Shown here: piece after piece, positions 10,174-21,226 of the stretch
Layout: each line of letters begins with the position of its first letter
How positions within the stretch are numbered: position 1 is the first letter of the stretch
NCBI RefSeq assembly: GCF_963678635.1
Contig: NC_087065.1
Span: 31,188,252 to 31,252,251, forward strand
Length of the DNA: 64,000 nt
Direction of reading: 5' to 3'
Source of the DNA: Symsagittifera roscoffensis
Lineage: Eukaryota > Xenacoelomorpha > Acoela > Convolutidae
Translations under genes and position numbers: made by a program
Notes under the pieces: generated by a model
The model's database searches: none
What the model was told of the DNA's origin: nothing
Seen by the model: only the letters and a program-made list of their open reading frames with translations

Positions 10174-10409
10174 ATGAAAGGATTATTTACTTCTCAATTT
10201 AAGGTAGTAATGCCGGAAAAACAGACCGATTTCTTCAATTTCGGAAACTTTCTGACGACACTCGGTATTCAAGATAGAGCTGTTACTCTGACTGATCCGC
10301 GTGTGATGTTTAATCAAATATTTCTTTGGTACCTTGTGAGCTCTTTTTGTGTTCATTTCGTCGCAGCTGCAATTGCTCTCTGCTTTTTGAAGAAACATCG
10401 TTATGCGAG
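10174..10409 (+). CDS. TMEM170: TMEM170-like membrane protein, exon 1
   Basis: Encodes residues 1-79. Residues 49-72 (IFLWYLVSSFCVHFVAA and following) are the first membrane segment, and the following KKHRYAR corresponds to the short basic loop of the TMEM170 family. The exon ends in the middle of an Arg codon (AG) at a good donor, GTATGT (10410-10415). Joined to 44308-44503 it gives 143 residues, close to the roughly 144 of human TMEM170A. That family consists of small three-pass proteins of the ER and nuclear envelope; TMEM170A influences ER sheet formation and TMEM170B has been linked to Wnt signalling. The ATG at 10174 is the first in frame and the product length fits. The intron to exon 2 is 33.9 kb. 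Confidence 0.85.
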
Positions 10410-10689
10410 GTATGTACTGTTTTAAGCAGTTTTTTTTTATCTAACAGAATCAGATAATCTTTTTTTTATAGATTGGTTTAAATTCAGTTTAAGTTCTGAG
10501 GACGAACTCTGCCCTTGAAGCCCAAGCCGTATCGAATGGCTGTTTATTTGTCCGCCTGTTTTTTCCGCGATTTAAGAATGGCGTTTTTGATGTTTATAGC
10601 GGTGCAGGCAAATTAGTGTATTGCCCATTCGATGATCAACAACCAAAATGAAGCTGATCGTAGGTTTTGATAAGTTATTAAAATTGCGA

Positions 10690-10930
10690 GAGTAAGTGTC
10701 TTGTAATCGGAAACTAGACTTTTCCTCTTAAACAACTTTTACACATTTGTAATATAAATCCTTGCTTTATTATCGATTCTGATTCCAGGACCAGTGGCAC
10801 ATGGTCTAGAGGTAATGCACTTACCTTTGCTTCCTATGGTCTGAGTTGGAATCGCGGCCGGACTGTGTTTTTTTCAGCATTGCGAGGCGAGAGTTAGTAT
10901 ATCGTGAATTGTCAACGGATTCCGCAACAA
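10690..10930 (+). repeat. tRNA-derived SINE-like repeat, copy 1
   Basis: Related to 58900-59100; shared blocks include AAACAACTTTT, CCTTGCTTTATT and TGTTTTTTTCAGC. Inside, TGGTCTAGAGG (about 10812) fits a pol III A box, and AGTTGGAATCG (about 10847) matches 9 of 11 bases of a B box. The acceptor arms do not pair, so it is a tRNA-like relic and not a tRNA gene. Confidence 0.5.
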
Positions 10931-11509
10931 GGACGCTCTCCTTTTAACATGAGCTCCAGAGATCTACAGGAACCAAAATTTGCGTTTTTCTACTACCTTG
11001 TTTTTGCGTAACAACTCCATGCTTGAAAATATTGATGTTCTTGGGCTAATATCATACGCTTCTATTTCTGTATTTTTTGCAGGTTCCTTTTTTCTTTTTT
11101 GTAATCTAGCTTTTGAGAGTTCTGTTCATTTTGGTTTTTGTTTTTAGCAAGCAATCGAAAATGCCTTCTGTTACATCCAGATGTTCTCAATGGATATGCA
11201 GTTTGTTTGGTTCCAAGATTTTCAGCGGTTTCTTGGTGAATTTTGGAATTTTCGGATCATGATATTTGGACCGAAGCCTCTTTTCTCGTATCTTTTCAAT
11301 CTAACAGTAATCAGAAAAAATTAACGGGTATTGTGTAGCGTGGAGTTCTTTACGTTTTGGAGTTCTTTAAGAAAAACTTCCAGGCTTTGCAGCTGTCTAT
11401 TTCCAAACAATCCTTTTCGGTTTCAATTGTTCGTACGATGCAGACTTTTTTCGAACTGTGCAATGTAAGGGCTGGCCACTTGGTCTATATTTATAGACTG
11501 GTCTATAGA
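10931..11509. other. unique intron sequence of TMEM170
   Basis: AT-rich intronic DNA between the SINE-like repeat and the LTR element. I see no gene. The last 40 bases carry short repeats of GGTCTATA around the retrotransposon insertion site. Confidence 0.4.
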
Positions 11510-11516
11510 AGTCATT
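11510..11516. repeat. target-site duplication, left
   Basis: AGTCATT, repeated exactly at 21663-21669 just outside the other LTR. One or two bases may be microhomology, since Ty3/gypsy elements usually duplicate 4-6 bp. Confidence 0.8.
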
Positions 11517-11898
11517 TAACATCCCTTCATGATGTCATTCATTCTTATTAACCATTTGAACCAAATAGATTACATAATTCACCTTGGTGTTAAAATAGAG
11601 CTGCATCATATATTTATTTAACTATGTAAACATTGATGGTAATTAATACCAATCATTGGGAAACTTATATCGAGCTAGAAATCAATTGAAGAGAAATCAA
11701 CTGAATAAAATATACTAATCATGCTCTTACTTGTGCCGATCGACTTACGAAATATCAGAAGCTAGGAATCGGAACCTGCATCCTTTAAAGCAAGATTGAT
11801 AGCCAGCAGCGCTAAATAACATTACCAATTGAACAGCTCGTATTACACTAAACGACAATATATCCGTATCATCCATCCGCCAGATACGGTATATTATA
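11517..11898 (+). repeat. 5' LTR (382 bp)
   Basis: Aligns with 21227-21662. It starts TAACATCCC where the 3' LTR has TGACATCCC, so the canonical TG has probably mutated here, and it ends TATATTATA. A possible polyadenylation signal AATAAA lies near 11704. Confidence 0.93.
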
Positions 11899-11916
11899 TG
11901 GTGACTTTCGCGGGAA
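11899..11916 (+). promoter_or_regulatory. primer-binding site
   Basis: TGGTGACTTTCGCGGGAA starts immediately after the LTR. The leading TGG pairs with a tRNA CCA end, and the rest fits discriminator, acceptor and T-stem spacing. I cannot name the tRNA. Confidence 0.6.
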
Positions 11917-12532
11917 TTTCTACTTCTGGATTCAAAACAGTCATCGGCAATTCCAAACATCATAATTCAAGCAGAAAGTGACAACAATAACTTTGCAGAA
12001 GAAGATCGGCAAAAAACAGCTTGATCAGCACAGCAATGCTCAGATGTTGGCAGCAGAGCAACACTCATTGAACAACTGAGACAGACAGTGAGGAAAAGAA
12101 GACAATCACGACTTCCCAACATCTCATAAGCTGACAGTTCCTCCAATCTACAGAAGCAGATGAGGGTTGTGACCTACAACTTCTCTACTTCATGTTCCAG
12201 TCAGAAGGCAGGGCAGCGGAGCTACTGACAAGACAGACAAAGAAAGCAGATCTACAGGTTTTTCAACAATCAACAAAAACAGTTAGTTAAACCAAACTCA
12301 AACCTCTGCAGTAAATTGATATAATCGTCCTTAAGTTTCCCCACCAAAGAAGTGAAGTAACGGAACCTTTAGAACAACATATAATTGCAGCAATAAAACC
12401 TGATCAGTGATACCGCTAGCTTTCTTTAAGAGCACATTTATGTAGCAAACCCCCTGGTGTTCCCTTAAATTTAATTAGTACTGTGTCTTATCATCAACGG
12501 TATCATCTTGATATTCATTCAACTGTAATAAG
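11917..12532. other. retrotransposon 5' leader
   Basis: Untranslated leader between the primer site and Gag, A-rich and without a long open frame. Packaging or translation signals would be expected here, but none can be recognised by eye. Confidence 0.5.
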
Positions 12533-13812
12533 ATGGCACACGCACAAATTTCGGTCGAACCTTATGGAGGAACGGACAAAGAAGACTTTCAGCAGTTTGA
12601 ACAACTGTTCCGAGGATACATCGTAGTAGCGGCAATCGATCTCGGCCAGCAAACGAACTTCTTGCAACTACAGCTACGGGATGCGGCGCTACGATTCTAC
12701 CAAACGCTGCCAGCAGCAATCCGCGCGAACGTAGAGAATAGTCTTGACGCCCTGCAATCCCCAGCTTCAAAAAATCCATGTACTGAATTTAGAGCAGCTA
12801 CGTTACGATCCCAAAACCGATTCACCCTAGAACTTCTTGGTGAACTTAACAAAAAAAGCGCAGCGAGTGTACCCAACACCAGATTTGCCAGCTGTTGCCA
12901 TTATAGATGGTACATTAAACGGAGCAACACTCATCGCAGACACAGCTCGATTTCATGGTGAAACTCCTCAACGACAAGAGAGAATTGATGCAGTAAATGA
13001 CAATCGCAGTGAACAATTTAGACGATTGTTCATAAAAGGAATGCCAAACTGGCTGCGATCAAAATTGATGGAGCAACCACAAGCAACTACTGTCGAAGAA
13101 TTGTATATTTTGACAAAGAAACAAATCATGATTCGAGAGGTCTGCCGAAAAGAAGACTATCCGGAAGACGGATTTAACGAAGTAAACGACAGAGTCTCAG
13201 AAAACCTACTTAGTGCTCTCACAAAATTGTCCACAAATCAGGAACAAATTGAGAAGCAGATTAACGAAATGAGATCACAAATAACTGAGCAGTCAAAGAA
13301 ACAATCGAATCCGCCTTTTCATCAAAACAAGAACAACACAAACCAAAACAGTCAGTCAGTTAAGTGGTAATCAAAATCAAAATAATTGACCTGGACAGCA
13401 ACAAAATGGCAGGAAAGGAAAAAACAGAAATAATTGGCAAAATCAGTTTGGATTTAGCAATAATCAGCCTAATTTCCAAAATATGGGACCAATTGCACCT
13501 CAGCAATATCCACCATGGTACCAATGCCAACAGTACCAAAATCTGCAGCAAAATCAACCGATAGTGCAAATTCAACCAGCACAAGTACAGCAAAACGCGA
13601 ACTACCTGCAACAACAACAATTCACTGGAAATCAGACAGTGCAAGCTGAAAATCAATTTCCCGCTGGACCGTTAGCACCAATGGTTCGACCACCAGCAAA
13701 ACGCTGCGACATCTGTGGAAACTTTTATCACACAGCAAGTCAATGCTGGTGGAGACAAAAACCACAAGGACAAGATCCAACGCTCATGTTTCCAAATGAG
13801 CCAAAAAACTAA
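12533..13812 (+). pseudogene. gag: gag (frameshifted)
   Basis: The Gag reading passes through three frames. It starts at ATG 12533 (MAHAQISVEPYGGTDKEDF), continues in another frame from about 12837 to 13370 with a helical charged region, and resumes from about 13387 to 13812 as an Asn/Gln/Pro-rich linker ending in one zinc knuckle. The knuckle, CDICGNFYHTASQC, fits CX2CX4HX4C and would bind viral RNA. An in-frame stop lies near 12820, where the sense frame also changes. Gag would form the particle. With two shifts this copy cannot make it. Confidence 0.88.
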
Positions 13813-13919
13813 GAAAGCCACCGAGTCAGTCCCCCAAATCATCTCAATCATCTAAATCATCATAATAATCAATTCAACCTGATGAAATAATCAACCTTTA
13901 CGCAATCATTCCAGCGGAA

Positions 13920-14527
13920 GGAACAGTTTTGACGGACACAAAATTCCGATTTTCATCGGGATTACAACGAAGAGCCCTGGTTGATACAGGAGCCTGCGCA
14001 AATGTCATTTCAAAACAGACATTTGACGACTTGAAAGATAAAAAAAATCTTTATACCGCCCTCTTAAAATAAGTGAATCGAAACTTGAGAGAGTACGAAT
14101 GGCAGGAGGACAACTCGTGCCAATTGAAACAGAAGTTACCCTAGAATTTAAATTGGCAGATATGACATTTGTAGAATCTTTTCTTGTTCTACACGCAGCC
14201 AACTCAATAATTCTAGGAAACCCTTTCTACAAGAAACACCATATTCATATCTGTCCAAAGTATTATTTACTGCATTTCCCAGATTTAACTCTACAATTCA
14301 ACGAAATAAGACCTCCAAACAAACCTAGAAGAATTAATCGAGTGAAAAAATTCCCGTTAATTCTAACAAAACGGCAAACAATAGCTCCGCATCAAACAAT
14401 TCTTGTAGAATGTCATTTAAAGGACGCATGTCAGGACATGGCAAAAACAACCGGAATCGTAATCCCATCGAAAGAATTGAATAAAATTGCGAAATTGCAT
14501 TCACTTCCTCAATTAGCGAAGTTCTGA
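13920..14527 (+). pseudogene. pol: pol: aspartic protease
   Basis: The active-site motif ALVDTGACANVIS has its DTG at 13983-13991. The downstream hydrophobic motif SIILGNPFYKK (about 14206) is the expected second conserved segment of retropepsins. The two lie in different frames because of a slip in an A-run near 14040. The enzyme would cut the polyprotein; here it is broken. Confidence 0.85.
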
Positions 14528-16372
14528 AAAATAACCTGCTATACATCACTGCATTTAACATCACTGATCATCCCGTTACATTGCCTTTCAAAACTGAAAT
14601 TGGAAATATTTCAATTCTGACTCTAATACCAATTGATGCAGAAATGCTTGCTTTTGCAAAAATGAATAATCCAGACGATATTGAAATTGGCATTAACGAG
14701 CTCATTCAGCAGTCTTGTGATAACCAGCAGTCTCAACAGCAACGTCAACCTGAGTATGAAAAATTTTGGTTTCCTACACCTGAAACATGTCAAAACCCGG
14801 AATTACTTCCACAAATCCAACGGGACATTTACGACCGAATTCTTCTTTTTCAAGGTCTTGAAAAAATTGAACCAAAAACGAACTTTGAAGATCGATTGAC
14901 ATTTATAAAGAATTTTAAGTGAGAGAATTCGGTCGACACAAGAGCAAAGGTCAAAAGTAGAAGATTTGCTTGTTGAATTTTCGGACATCTTCGCCAAACA
15001 TAGATTTGATGTTGGTTATAATTCCGATCTCAAAATCAAACTGAAACCGGAACGGAACACACACTACCTTTGTACACACAAGGCCCACCTACGCCGATAC
15101 ATTTGCGTCAAGAATTGACAGTGGAACTTGCCCTAATGCACTATTATAACAACATTGTCTCATTCAAAATATAGCAGCCCATTGTTTGCGCATCGAAAAC
15201 CATCTGGTAAATTGCGGATGTTGATTGACCTCAGAAGGATAAATCATTCACTAAAAAATGACTATATCAACAGCAACTTTCCGATCTCAAACCTGACCGA
15301 TGCATCAAACCACTTCGCAGGAAAGAGCTTGTTTACCAAACTTGATTGTTCGCAAGCATACCACTGTGTACAAATGGCAGTTGACCTTTCAGTCCAATTT
15401 TTGGCATTCAATTTCGGTTCACGAACTTATGCATACAAATGTCTAGCTCAAAGGCTAAGCAAATCAGTCACCGGTTTCAGCTCATTCATACGTCACTATC
15501 TTGATCCATGCTTAGCAGCCGACTTATGTACACAGTTCATGGATGACATCGGAAGTGCAGTGAATAATTTCGATCAACTAATACCGACCCTCTCAAAAGT
15601 TTTCGAATGTGTAAGGAAATCGGGATTAAAATTATCACCGAATAAATGCGAAATAGGAACGCAACGAATGAAATTCCTTGGTAATATAATTACACCAGCA
15701 GGAATATCACCTGAACAAGAGAAAACTTCGACGTTCCTTAAGAAAATTAAAATGCCGCAAACTGTAAAACAAATTAAACGACCAATCGGATTTGTTCAAT
15801 TCTTCCGGAATTATATGCCAAGCCTAGGTGAAGAACTGATATCATTTTATCGCCTACTCAGAGAAGATATAGCATTTCAAACAAATGAGGAGCATCAGAA
15901 AAGTCTCGAAGTGCTAAAACATGATCTAATTCAGGCAACGGACATAACGCTCCGCTTACCAAAACCAAGATTACAATACGTAATACTCTGTGATGCAAGC
16001 TATCATGGAACAGGTTTCGTACTAATGGTTGAAGACTTTGTGAAAACTGATAATAAAGGTGAACTGAAAACATATGCACCAGTGTCATTTGGTTCAAGAC
16101 TCTTCAACACAGCACAACTGAAGCTCTCCATCTACTATAAAGAGTTTTTAGCACTATACTTCGCTCTCGATCATTTTTCTCATTTCATCTAGAGATCATC
16201 AAAGCCTGTGATAATACTGACTGACAATCGAAGCTTAACACAGTTTTTCCAAGCGAAGACAATTCCACCTTCAGTCTGGAATTTCTTGGATCGCGTCATG
16301 GCATTCAACATCATTATCGCACATATACCTGGAAAAGCGAATTATGCAGCAGATTTTTTTGTCTCGAATGCA
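14528..16372 (+). pseudogene. pol: pol: reverse transcriptase and RNase H
   Basis: A spacer (14581-14922, then DIFAKHRFDVGYN near 14986) leads into the RT. The best open stretch is 15155-16192 (345 codons). Residues 12-25 (KPSGKLRMLIDLRR) and LDCSQAYHCVQM are RT palm motifs, and FMDD at residues 128-131 is the catalytic YxDD variant. RNase H follows with LCDASYHGTG near 15990 and, after a TAG at 16190-16192, ILTDNRSLTQ and HIPGKANYAADF. A T-run slip near 16350 shifts the frame again. The frame was also lost just before 15155. The order of domains and the GKxNxxAD tail are typical of Ty3/gypsy Pol. Confidence 0.92.
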
Positions 16373-18052
16373 AACTGACCCATCAGCTTCACTGTCACTG
16401 AAATTAACGGACAAAATAGCAGTGCGAGAAATACAGATCGAAGCCACAGCGAAAGTTCCGGATGCATCTCTGAACCTGATCCACTCTATGGATGAGGCAT
16501 TTCCCGAAAAGAAGAAGATCGATGACAACCTCAGAGCACAATTGCTAGAACTCGGACTGTATGAAAACGTTATGAGAGAGCTAAGCTCGCAGGAAGCTAG
16601 CGACACCATTCAACCGCAAAATGTTGTCCGAATAACGAGACCAATCATCGCAGCAGTACAATACCCTCATCCTGCTGATGTTTTCAGTGACCTGAATATG
16701 AGTCACGAAGTACGCAACTTGAAAAATGAACAAGACAAAGATCCTGATATATTAGAAGTTAAGGATTGGAAACGCAATGAACAATTTCCAAATCTCACGT
16801 ACGAAAGCAGCCGCAAGAAGAATTATGCCAAGCAATTCAATCGGCTGTTCAAGCGGCAATTCAAAGTATGCCAAGCAAAGTTCTTTATCGAAGTTTCTAT
16901 GATGACACGGGACAGGTAAAACATAAGCAATACTGCTTACCAAAACATCTTTGGAACGAGGTCGTGTATCGACTACACAACTCGCGAACCGGTGGTCATC
17001 TGGGAATGACAAAAACCACAGAAGAGTTCAGAAAACGATTCTACCTTCCAGGATTCACTAACACAAGAGTTCTTAACTAACTCAATCAAAAATTGCTTAA
17101 CATGTTTGCAACTCAAAAGAGCATCTGCAAAATATCAAATTCCACCATTGCCGCCAATCTCGTCGCTGCAATGCTTTCCAGGAGACATGATGCAAATCGA
17201 TTTTGTTTGACCATTGAAGTCTCCAGTGTACAAATTTGTATTAACTGGAATCGATGTCTTCTCCAAGTACTTGTTTGCAGCGCCCTTGACGAACGCTAGC
17301 GCTGATACAGTTTCAAGGGAACTCACGAAAATTTTTCTCATGCGCAGCTACATACCGAAAAAGATAATCGCAGATCTCGGAACGACATTCACGTCGGAGC
17401 TAATGCATGAACCCTATTAGAAGTTCAAATCAACCATGCAACACTGAAACATCCACAATCAATTGGTCTTGTCGAGCGATCTCATGGACCTCTAAAAAGG
17501 ACCTTAAAGCTGAATACTAACGAACAATGGTCAGACTGGCACAAATATGTCCCATTGGCAACATTTATTCACAATACGTCGTATTCTTCATCAATTGGAT
17601 GCTGTCCTAGCTCAATTTTTCATGGAAGAGAACCAACAAAACCACTTGATCTCCGCTTTTCGACGAAAGCAATGGAAGCAGTAACAGCAGAATCAGACTT
17701 TGTTACGGCGATGCAAGATGTGATGCTAGAAAAGTTCAAAGAAACGAAAAATAACTTGATTTCTTCATACCACAAGTATCGAGGATATTACGATCAAAAG
17801 GCACTTGCGCAACCCCTCAAAGTTGAATCCTTTTGTCTACTACTAAACCCTCTGTTGACTACTCAATCAGACTTTGGAAGCAAATCAATGCAAGTCTGGT
17901 TACCCCTGTACAGAGTTGAGAAAGCGTTAACAAATTCGAACTATAGTCGGAAGATTGTCGGAAGATTGGAACTAACTACACCCAATGTGTGCATCGAATT
18001 CGTCTCAGACCAGTTGATCCACAGCATCAACCAGACGATGTTGATCCAATAG
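16373..18052 (+). pseudogene. pol: pol: integrase
   Basis: A linker (to 16860) precedes the zinc-binding HHCC region (HNSRTGGHLG near 16977). The catalytic core has the first Asp in QIDFV (near 17192, followed at once by a stop), the second in IIADLGTTFTS (near 17370) and the Glu in IGLVERSHGPLKR (Glu at 17474-17476), so all three DDE residues are visible but lie in different frames. The C-terminal part contains VEKALTNSNY and HRIRLRPVDP. It would insert the cDNA into the host genome; several stops and shifts make it inactive. Confidence 0.9.
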
Positions 18053-18630
18053 ATCCAGCGAAGTTTCAAACAGATCCGTCACTCGGAAAATACCGAAGCG
18101 AACCTGGACTTATCGACGAGAACTTACCGAAACTCTTGGATGAAATACAACCTGATAAAAGCGACGAAAAAGAGCAAGCAGCCGCACCTGCTAGAATCAA
18201 ACTGTCAGTACCCTTTGGAATGCCAGCAGTTGCAGCAGCACCCGCACCAGTGCCAATTCCAGCAGCACCAATAGTGGCACCACTACCGGTCCCAGTACCA
18301 GTAATACCACCACCGCCCGATCCACCTCCAATCCCAGGAGCAGGACATGTACCGGATTTACCACCATTTCAACTACCAGCAGCGCCACCAATGGATATCA
18401 TTGATGAGCAGCGCCCTGACAGATTAACCAACAACGAATCTGATCCCGAGGGATACAGCCTCGACGAATTGTTTCGCGAACATCAGCCAGTTGTTCGAAG
18501 AAAAGCAGCAGCCGAAGCTAGAGACCGAATACACGCTCAACTTCAGTTTATCAACGATGTGAGATATGGCCCAATACCACCACGCGAACTGCAACCACGA
18601 AAATTCAGCCTACGAACGTGGCTCCAGTAA
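17989..18630 (+). pseudogene. pol C-terminal proline/alanine-rich region
   Basis: A frame of 213 codons begins in the integrase C-terminus (RIRLRPVDPQHQPDD). It passes through an acidic stretch, then a Pro/Ala/Val-rich low-complexity segment at residues 65-120, then a charged helical segment with two Arg/Glu-rich repeats. It ends 13 bases into the macrodomain frame. It looks like a flexible linker between integrase and macrodomain, suggesting that the two were once one polyprotein or were expressed by frameshifting. I recognise no enzyme domain. Confidence 0.6.
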
Positions 18631-19226
18631 CGTTCAGTCCAAGATCAACTCAAAACGAGAACCAATCAAAAATGAAGAAGAAAGTAGAAGAGGCAAATGA
18701 ATCTTTGCCTCCACGCGAAACGAAACGGATTATTATAAAGGACAGTGTGAAGCGAGCAAAACAACTGACTAAACGAAAATATGGACCTGGAAGCAGCAAG
18801 GATTCGGTAAATGCAATCTATGAGCCAAATATCTTTGTTGGAACAGGTGATGTTTTACAGTTCCCAGGCTCTATAGCTCACTGTGTCTCAAGTGACTTTC
18901 ACATGAACAAAGGAGTAGCACGACAAATCAGCAGTGCCTATCCATGCATGAGACCAACCCTACAAAGCATTGAAACACCAATAGTCGGATCATCAGTTGC
19001 AGTTTCTGTGCCTTGGGAAAACAAGTCAATTTTCAACCTGTTTACAAAATCTCAATTTTTCGAAAAGCCAACCTACTACAATTTGTCACGAAGCCTCAAT
19101 TGCATGAAGAAGCAGCTTCTCCAGAAAGGTATACGGCACATCGCTTTACCCAAGATTGGATATGGACTCGACAAATTGAAAGAAAGTAGAGTTTTCAGTC
19201 TAATAAGCGACATTTTCGAAAAATAA
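18618..19226 (+). CDS. TARG1/OARD1-like macrodomain protein inside the retrotransposon
   Basis: The frame has 202 codons, open from GTG 18618; the first ATG is at 18672. Residues 1-70 are basic and Lys/Arg-rich. Residues 74-200 are a macrodomain: GTGDVLQFPGSIAHCVSSDF is the ADP-ribose-binding start, and KPTYYNLSRSLNCMKKQL and ALPKIGYGLDKL match the TARG1 (OARD1) subfamily. TARG1 removes ADP-ribose from acidic side chains using a lysine (84 in human) and an aspartate (125). Both are present here as Lys144 (LFTK) and Asp185 (GLDKL), with the same 41-residue spacing. Unlike gag and pol, this frame has no stop or shift. It lies after integrase, where other elements carry env. Likely roles are removal of host ADP-ribosylation from element proteins or nucleic acid, but this is inference. 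Confidence 0.88.
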   Translation: MAPVTFSPRSTQNENQSKMKKKVEEANESLPPRETKRIIIKDSVKRAKQLTKRKYGPGSSKDSVNAIYEPNIFVGTGDVLQFPGSIAHCVSSDFHMNKGVARQISSAYPCMRPTLQSIETPIVGSSVAVSVPWENKSIFNLFTKSQFFEKPTYYNLSRSLNCMKKQLLQKGIRHIALPKIGYGLDKLKESRVFSLISDIFEK

Positions 19227-19488
19227 GCGAATTTACATATGAAACAAAGTCACGATATCGCGCCCTACCGTTTATCCATTCACTATAACCCTTTCTAGCA
19301 CCAACAGCAACCAGCTGATGTTACAAAAATCAAAAAAGACGAAGTGAAGTCGAAGAAAAAGAGAAAAATTCGAGAAAAGTCTTCTTTCAAATTCGAGATT
19401 TCTGCAAAAACGGACGTCCAAGACATCATATGCGTGGTACAACGGTTTCATACTCCTGGATCATCCTTATAGCCTTACCGGGACACAG
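19227..19488. other. retrotransposon sequence after the macrodomain ORF
   Basis: A short non-coding stretch between the macrodomain stop codon and the 170-bp repeats. Nothing recognisable. Confidence 0.5.
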
Positions 19489-20030
19489 GCAGGAAGTCGG
19501 CTCACTAGGAGATCCCAACTTCACGAGATATGGAAAAATCCACCTGTTGCCCATGTTTAAGCGTTAGCTATAAAAAAGTTGGACGTCCCCCAAAAACGAG
19601 GACAAGAAACAGTATCTTTTTTTTGAGCCCAGTGACCACCAAATGGCCAATGAGGAACAGACAGGAAGTCGGCTCTCTAGGAGATCTCAACTTCGCGAGA
19701 TATGGAAAAATCCACCTGTTGCCCATGTTTAAGCATTAGCTATAAAAAAGTTGGACGTCCCCAAAAAACGAGGAGAAGAAACAGTATCTTTTTTTGAGCC
19801 CAGTGACCACCAAATGGCCAATGAGGAACAGGGAGGAAGTCGGCTCACTAGGAGATCTCAACTTCACGAGATATGAAAAATTCCACCTGTTGCCCATGTT
19901 TAAGCATTAGCTATAAAAAAGTTGGTCGTCCCCCAAAAACGAGAAACAGTATCTTTTTTTTTGAGCCCAGTGACCACCAAATGGCCAATGAGGAACATGT
20001 ACGAAGTCAGCTCACTAGCAGATTAAAATT
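19489..20030 (+). repeat. about 170-bp tandem repeat in the retrotransposon 3' region
   Basis: The phrase AGGAAGTCGGCTC recurs at 19491, 19663 and 19834, and in decayed form near 20001: three full units of 171-172 bp plus the start of a fourth. Each unit contains TTTAAGCGTTAGC or a variant, GTTGGACGTCCCC and GAGCCCAGTGACCACC. Open stretches across it are repeats of one peptide and not genes. Confidence 0.92.
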
Positions 20031-21226
20031 GGGAAAGATACATCATTTTCCGAAATTCCTATGTAATAAGATAGGCAAAAACGAGAAAAAAAAATCGACG
20101 GAGTTAATCGCTAAAAATCCGACCTCAAGAGCTAAGATAACACCTGAAATCGTCCACTGCAACCGTTGGCACAACCCTGACGAGCTGTCAGGCACACTGA
20201 ACAGTTTCTTCGAGCCTTGAAAGATACGATTAGACCAAAAATCTTCAAAAACTTTAGAATAAAAAAGGGGATTCCATCCTTTATCATTCTGTCTGACGCT
20301 TAATTTTGCTCAGTCGAACCAGCAGAGTACTGGAACAGCCAATATGAGTTAAGTGCAGTGACAGCAGAAGAAACTAATTGAAAACAAAAATACAGATTCT
20401 GTATTATGAGACTATGGTGGCTAAAAAGCAAAAATCATCGTTAAAAAAGTGGAATTCTGACTTCACACAAAAAGAAGTACCATTGTCTTTCAGGGTGTCA
20501 GGCCACCAGAGGCACAAAATACCCAAAAGAAGAAGATGATAATACTTCTTAACAATCAGATGATATCTGAAACCCACAGTGGCATTTTTTAAGCACGTAC
20601 AACAAAGTACAAATTGCTTTATAAGCTGTCAACTTCAAAAAAAGTCGGGAGTTTTTCGACAAAACAGAACACTGTTACGTTGTTGGATACAAATTCACAA
20701 TTAACGAGGCTAATAGAAGGATCAAAAAGCCCATACCAAAGTGAACAATCAACTTCAGCATCAATGGAGCAAAATGAATGACATGCACCAAACAATGAAC
20801 GAAGTCAGCGATAAGAAAATGTGAAATGAAACGACGACCAAAACTAGTCAGCTACTCCACTCGACAGTACTTGCCGTGCAAATTTAATTACAGTTGACAA
20901 CTTATAACGTCATGATATCATTAATCTATCCTTACCATATATCACTTTAGCTCCCAAACCCCGACTCAAGGTGGTTTAACAATTATTTCCCCTTTAAATT
21001 GAATCGATGTTTTCTCTCATAATTTAAATTAAAGTAATAATCTGTGCTCCTAATACTATGAGTACTTTTAACTTATTGTGATGTAAATTTCGATAGATAC
21101 ATATCTTATTGATAATGTACAAATTCTTTTTATCCAAAGCAGTCTTTCATTATTACGTGAATTATTGTATATGTATCTGATGAAACACTTCAACCACCCG
21201 GGAAGACTTCTTCTTGTGAGGTTGTG
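20031..21226. other. retrotransposon 3' untranslated region
   Basis: Non-coding, A-rich sequence between the tandem repeats and the 3' LTR. A clean polypurine tract is not obvious; the nearest candidate is GGGAAGA at about 21201, some 20 bases before the LTR. Confidence 0.5.

Noticed and set aside
10790-10870. Functional tRNA gene
   Set aside because: A and B boxes are visible, but the acceptor and T stems do not pair, and a related locus lacks the B box.
18618-19226. Envelope gene in the third-ORF position
   Set aside because: No signal peptide, transmembrane segment or fusion peptide; the sequence is a clear macrodomain.
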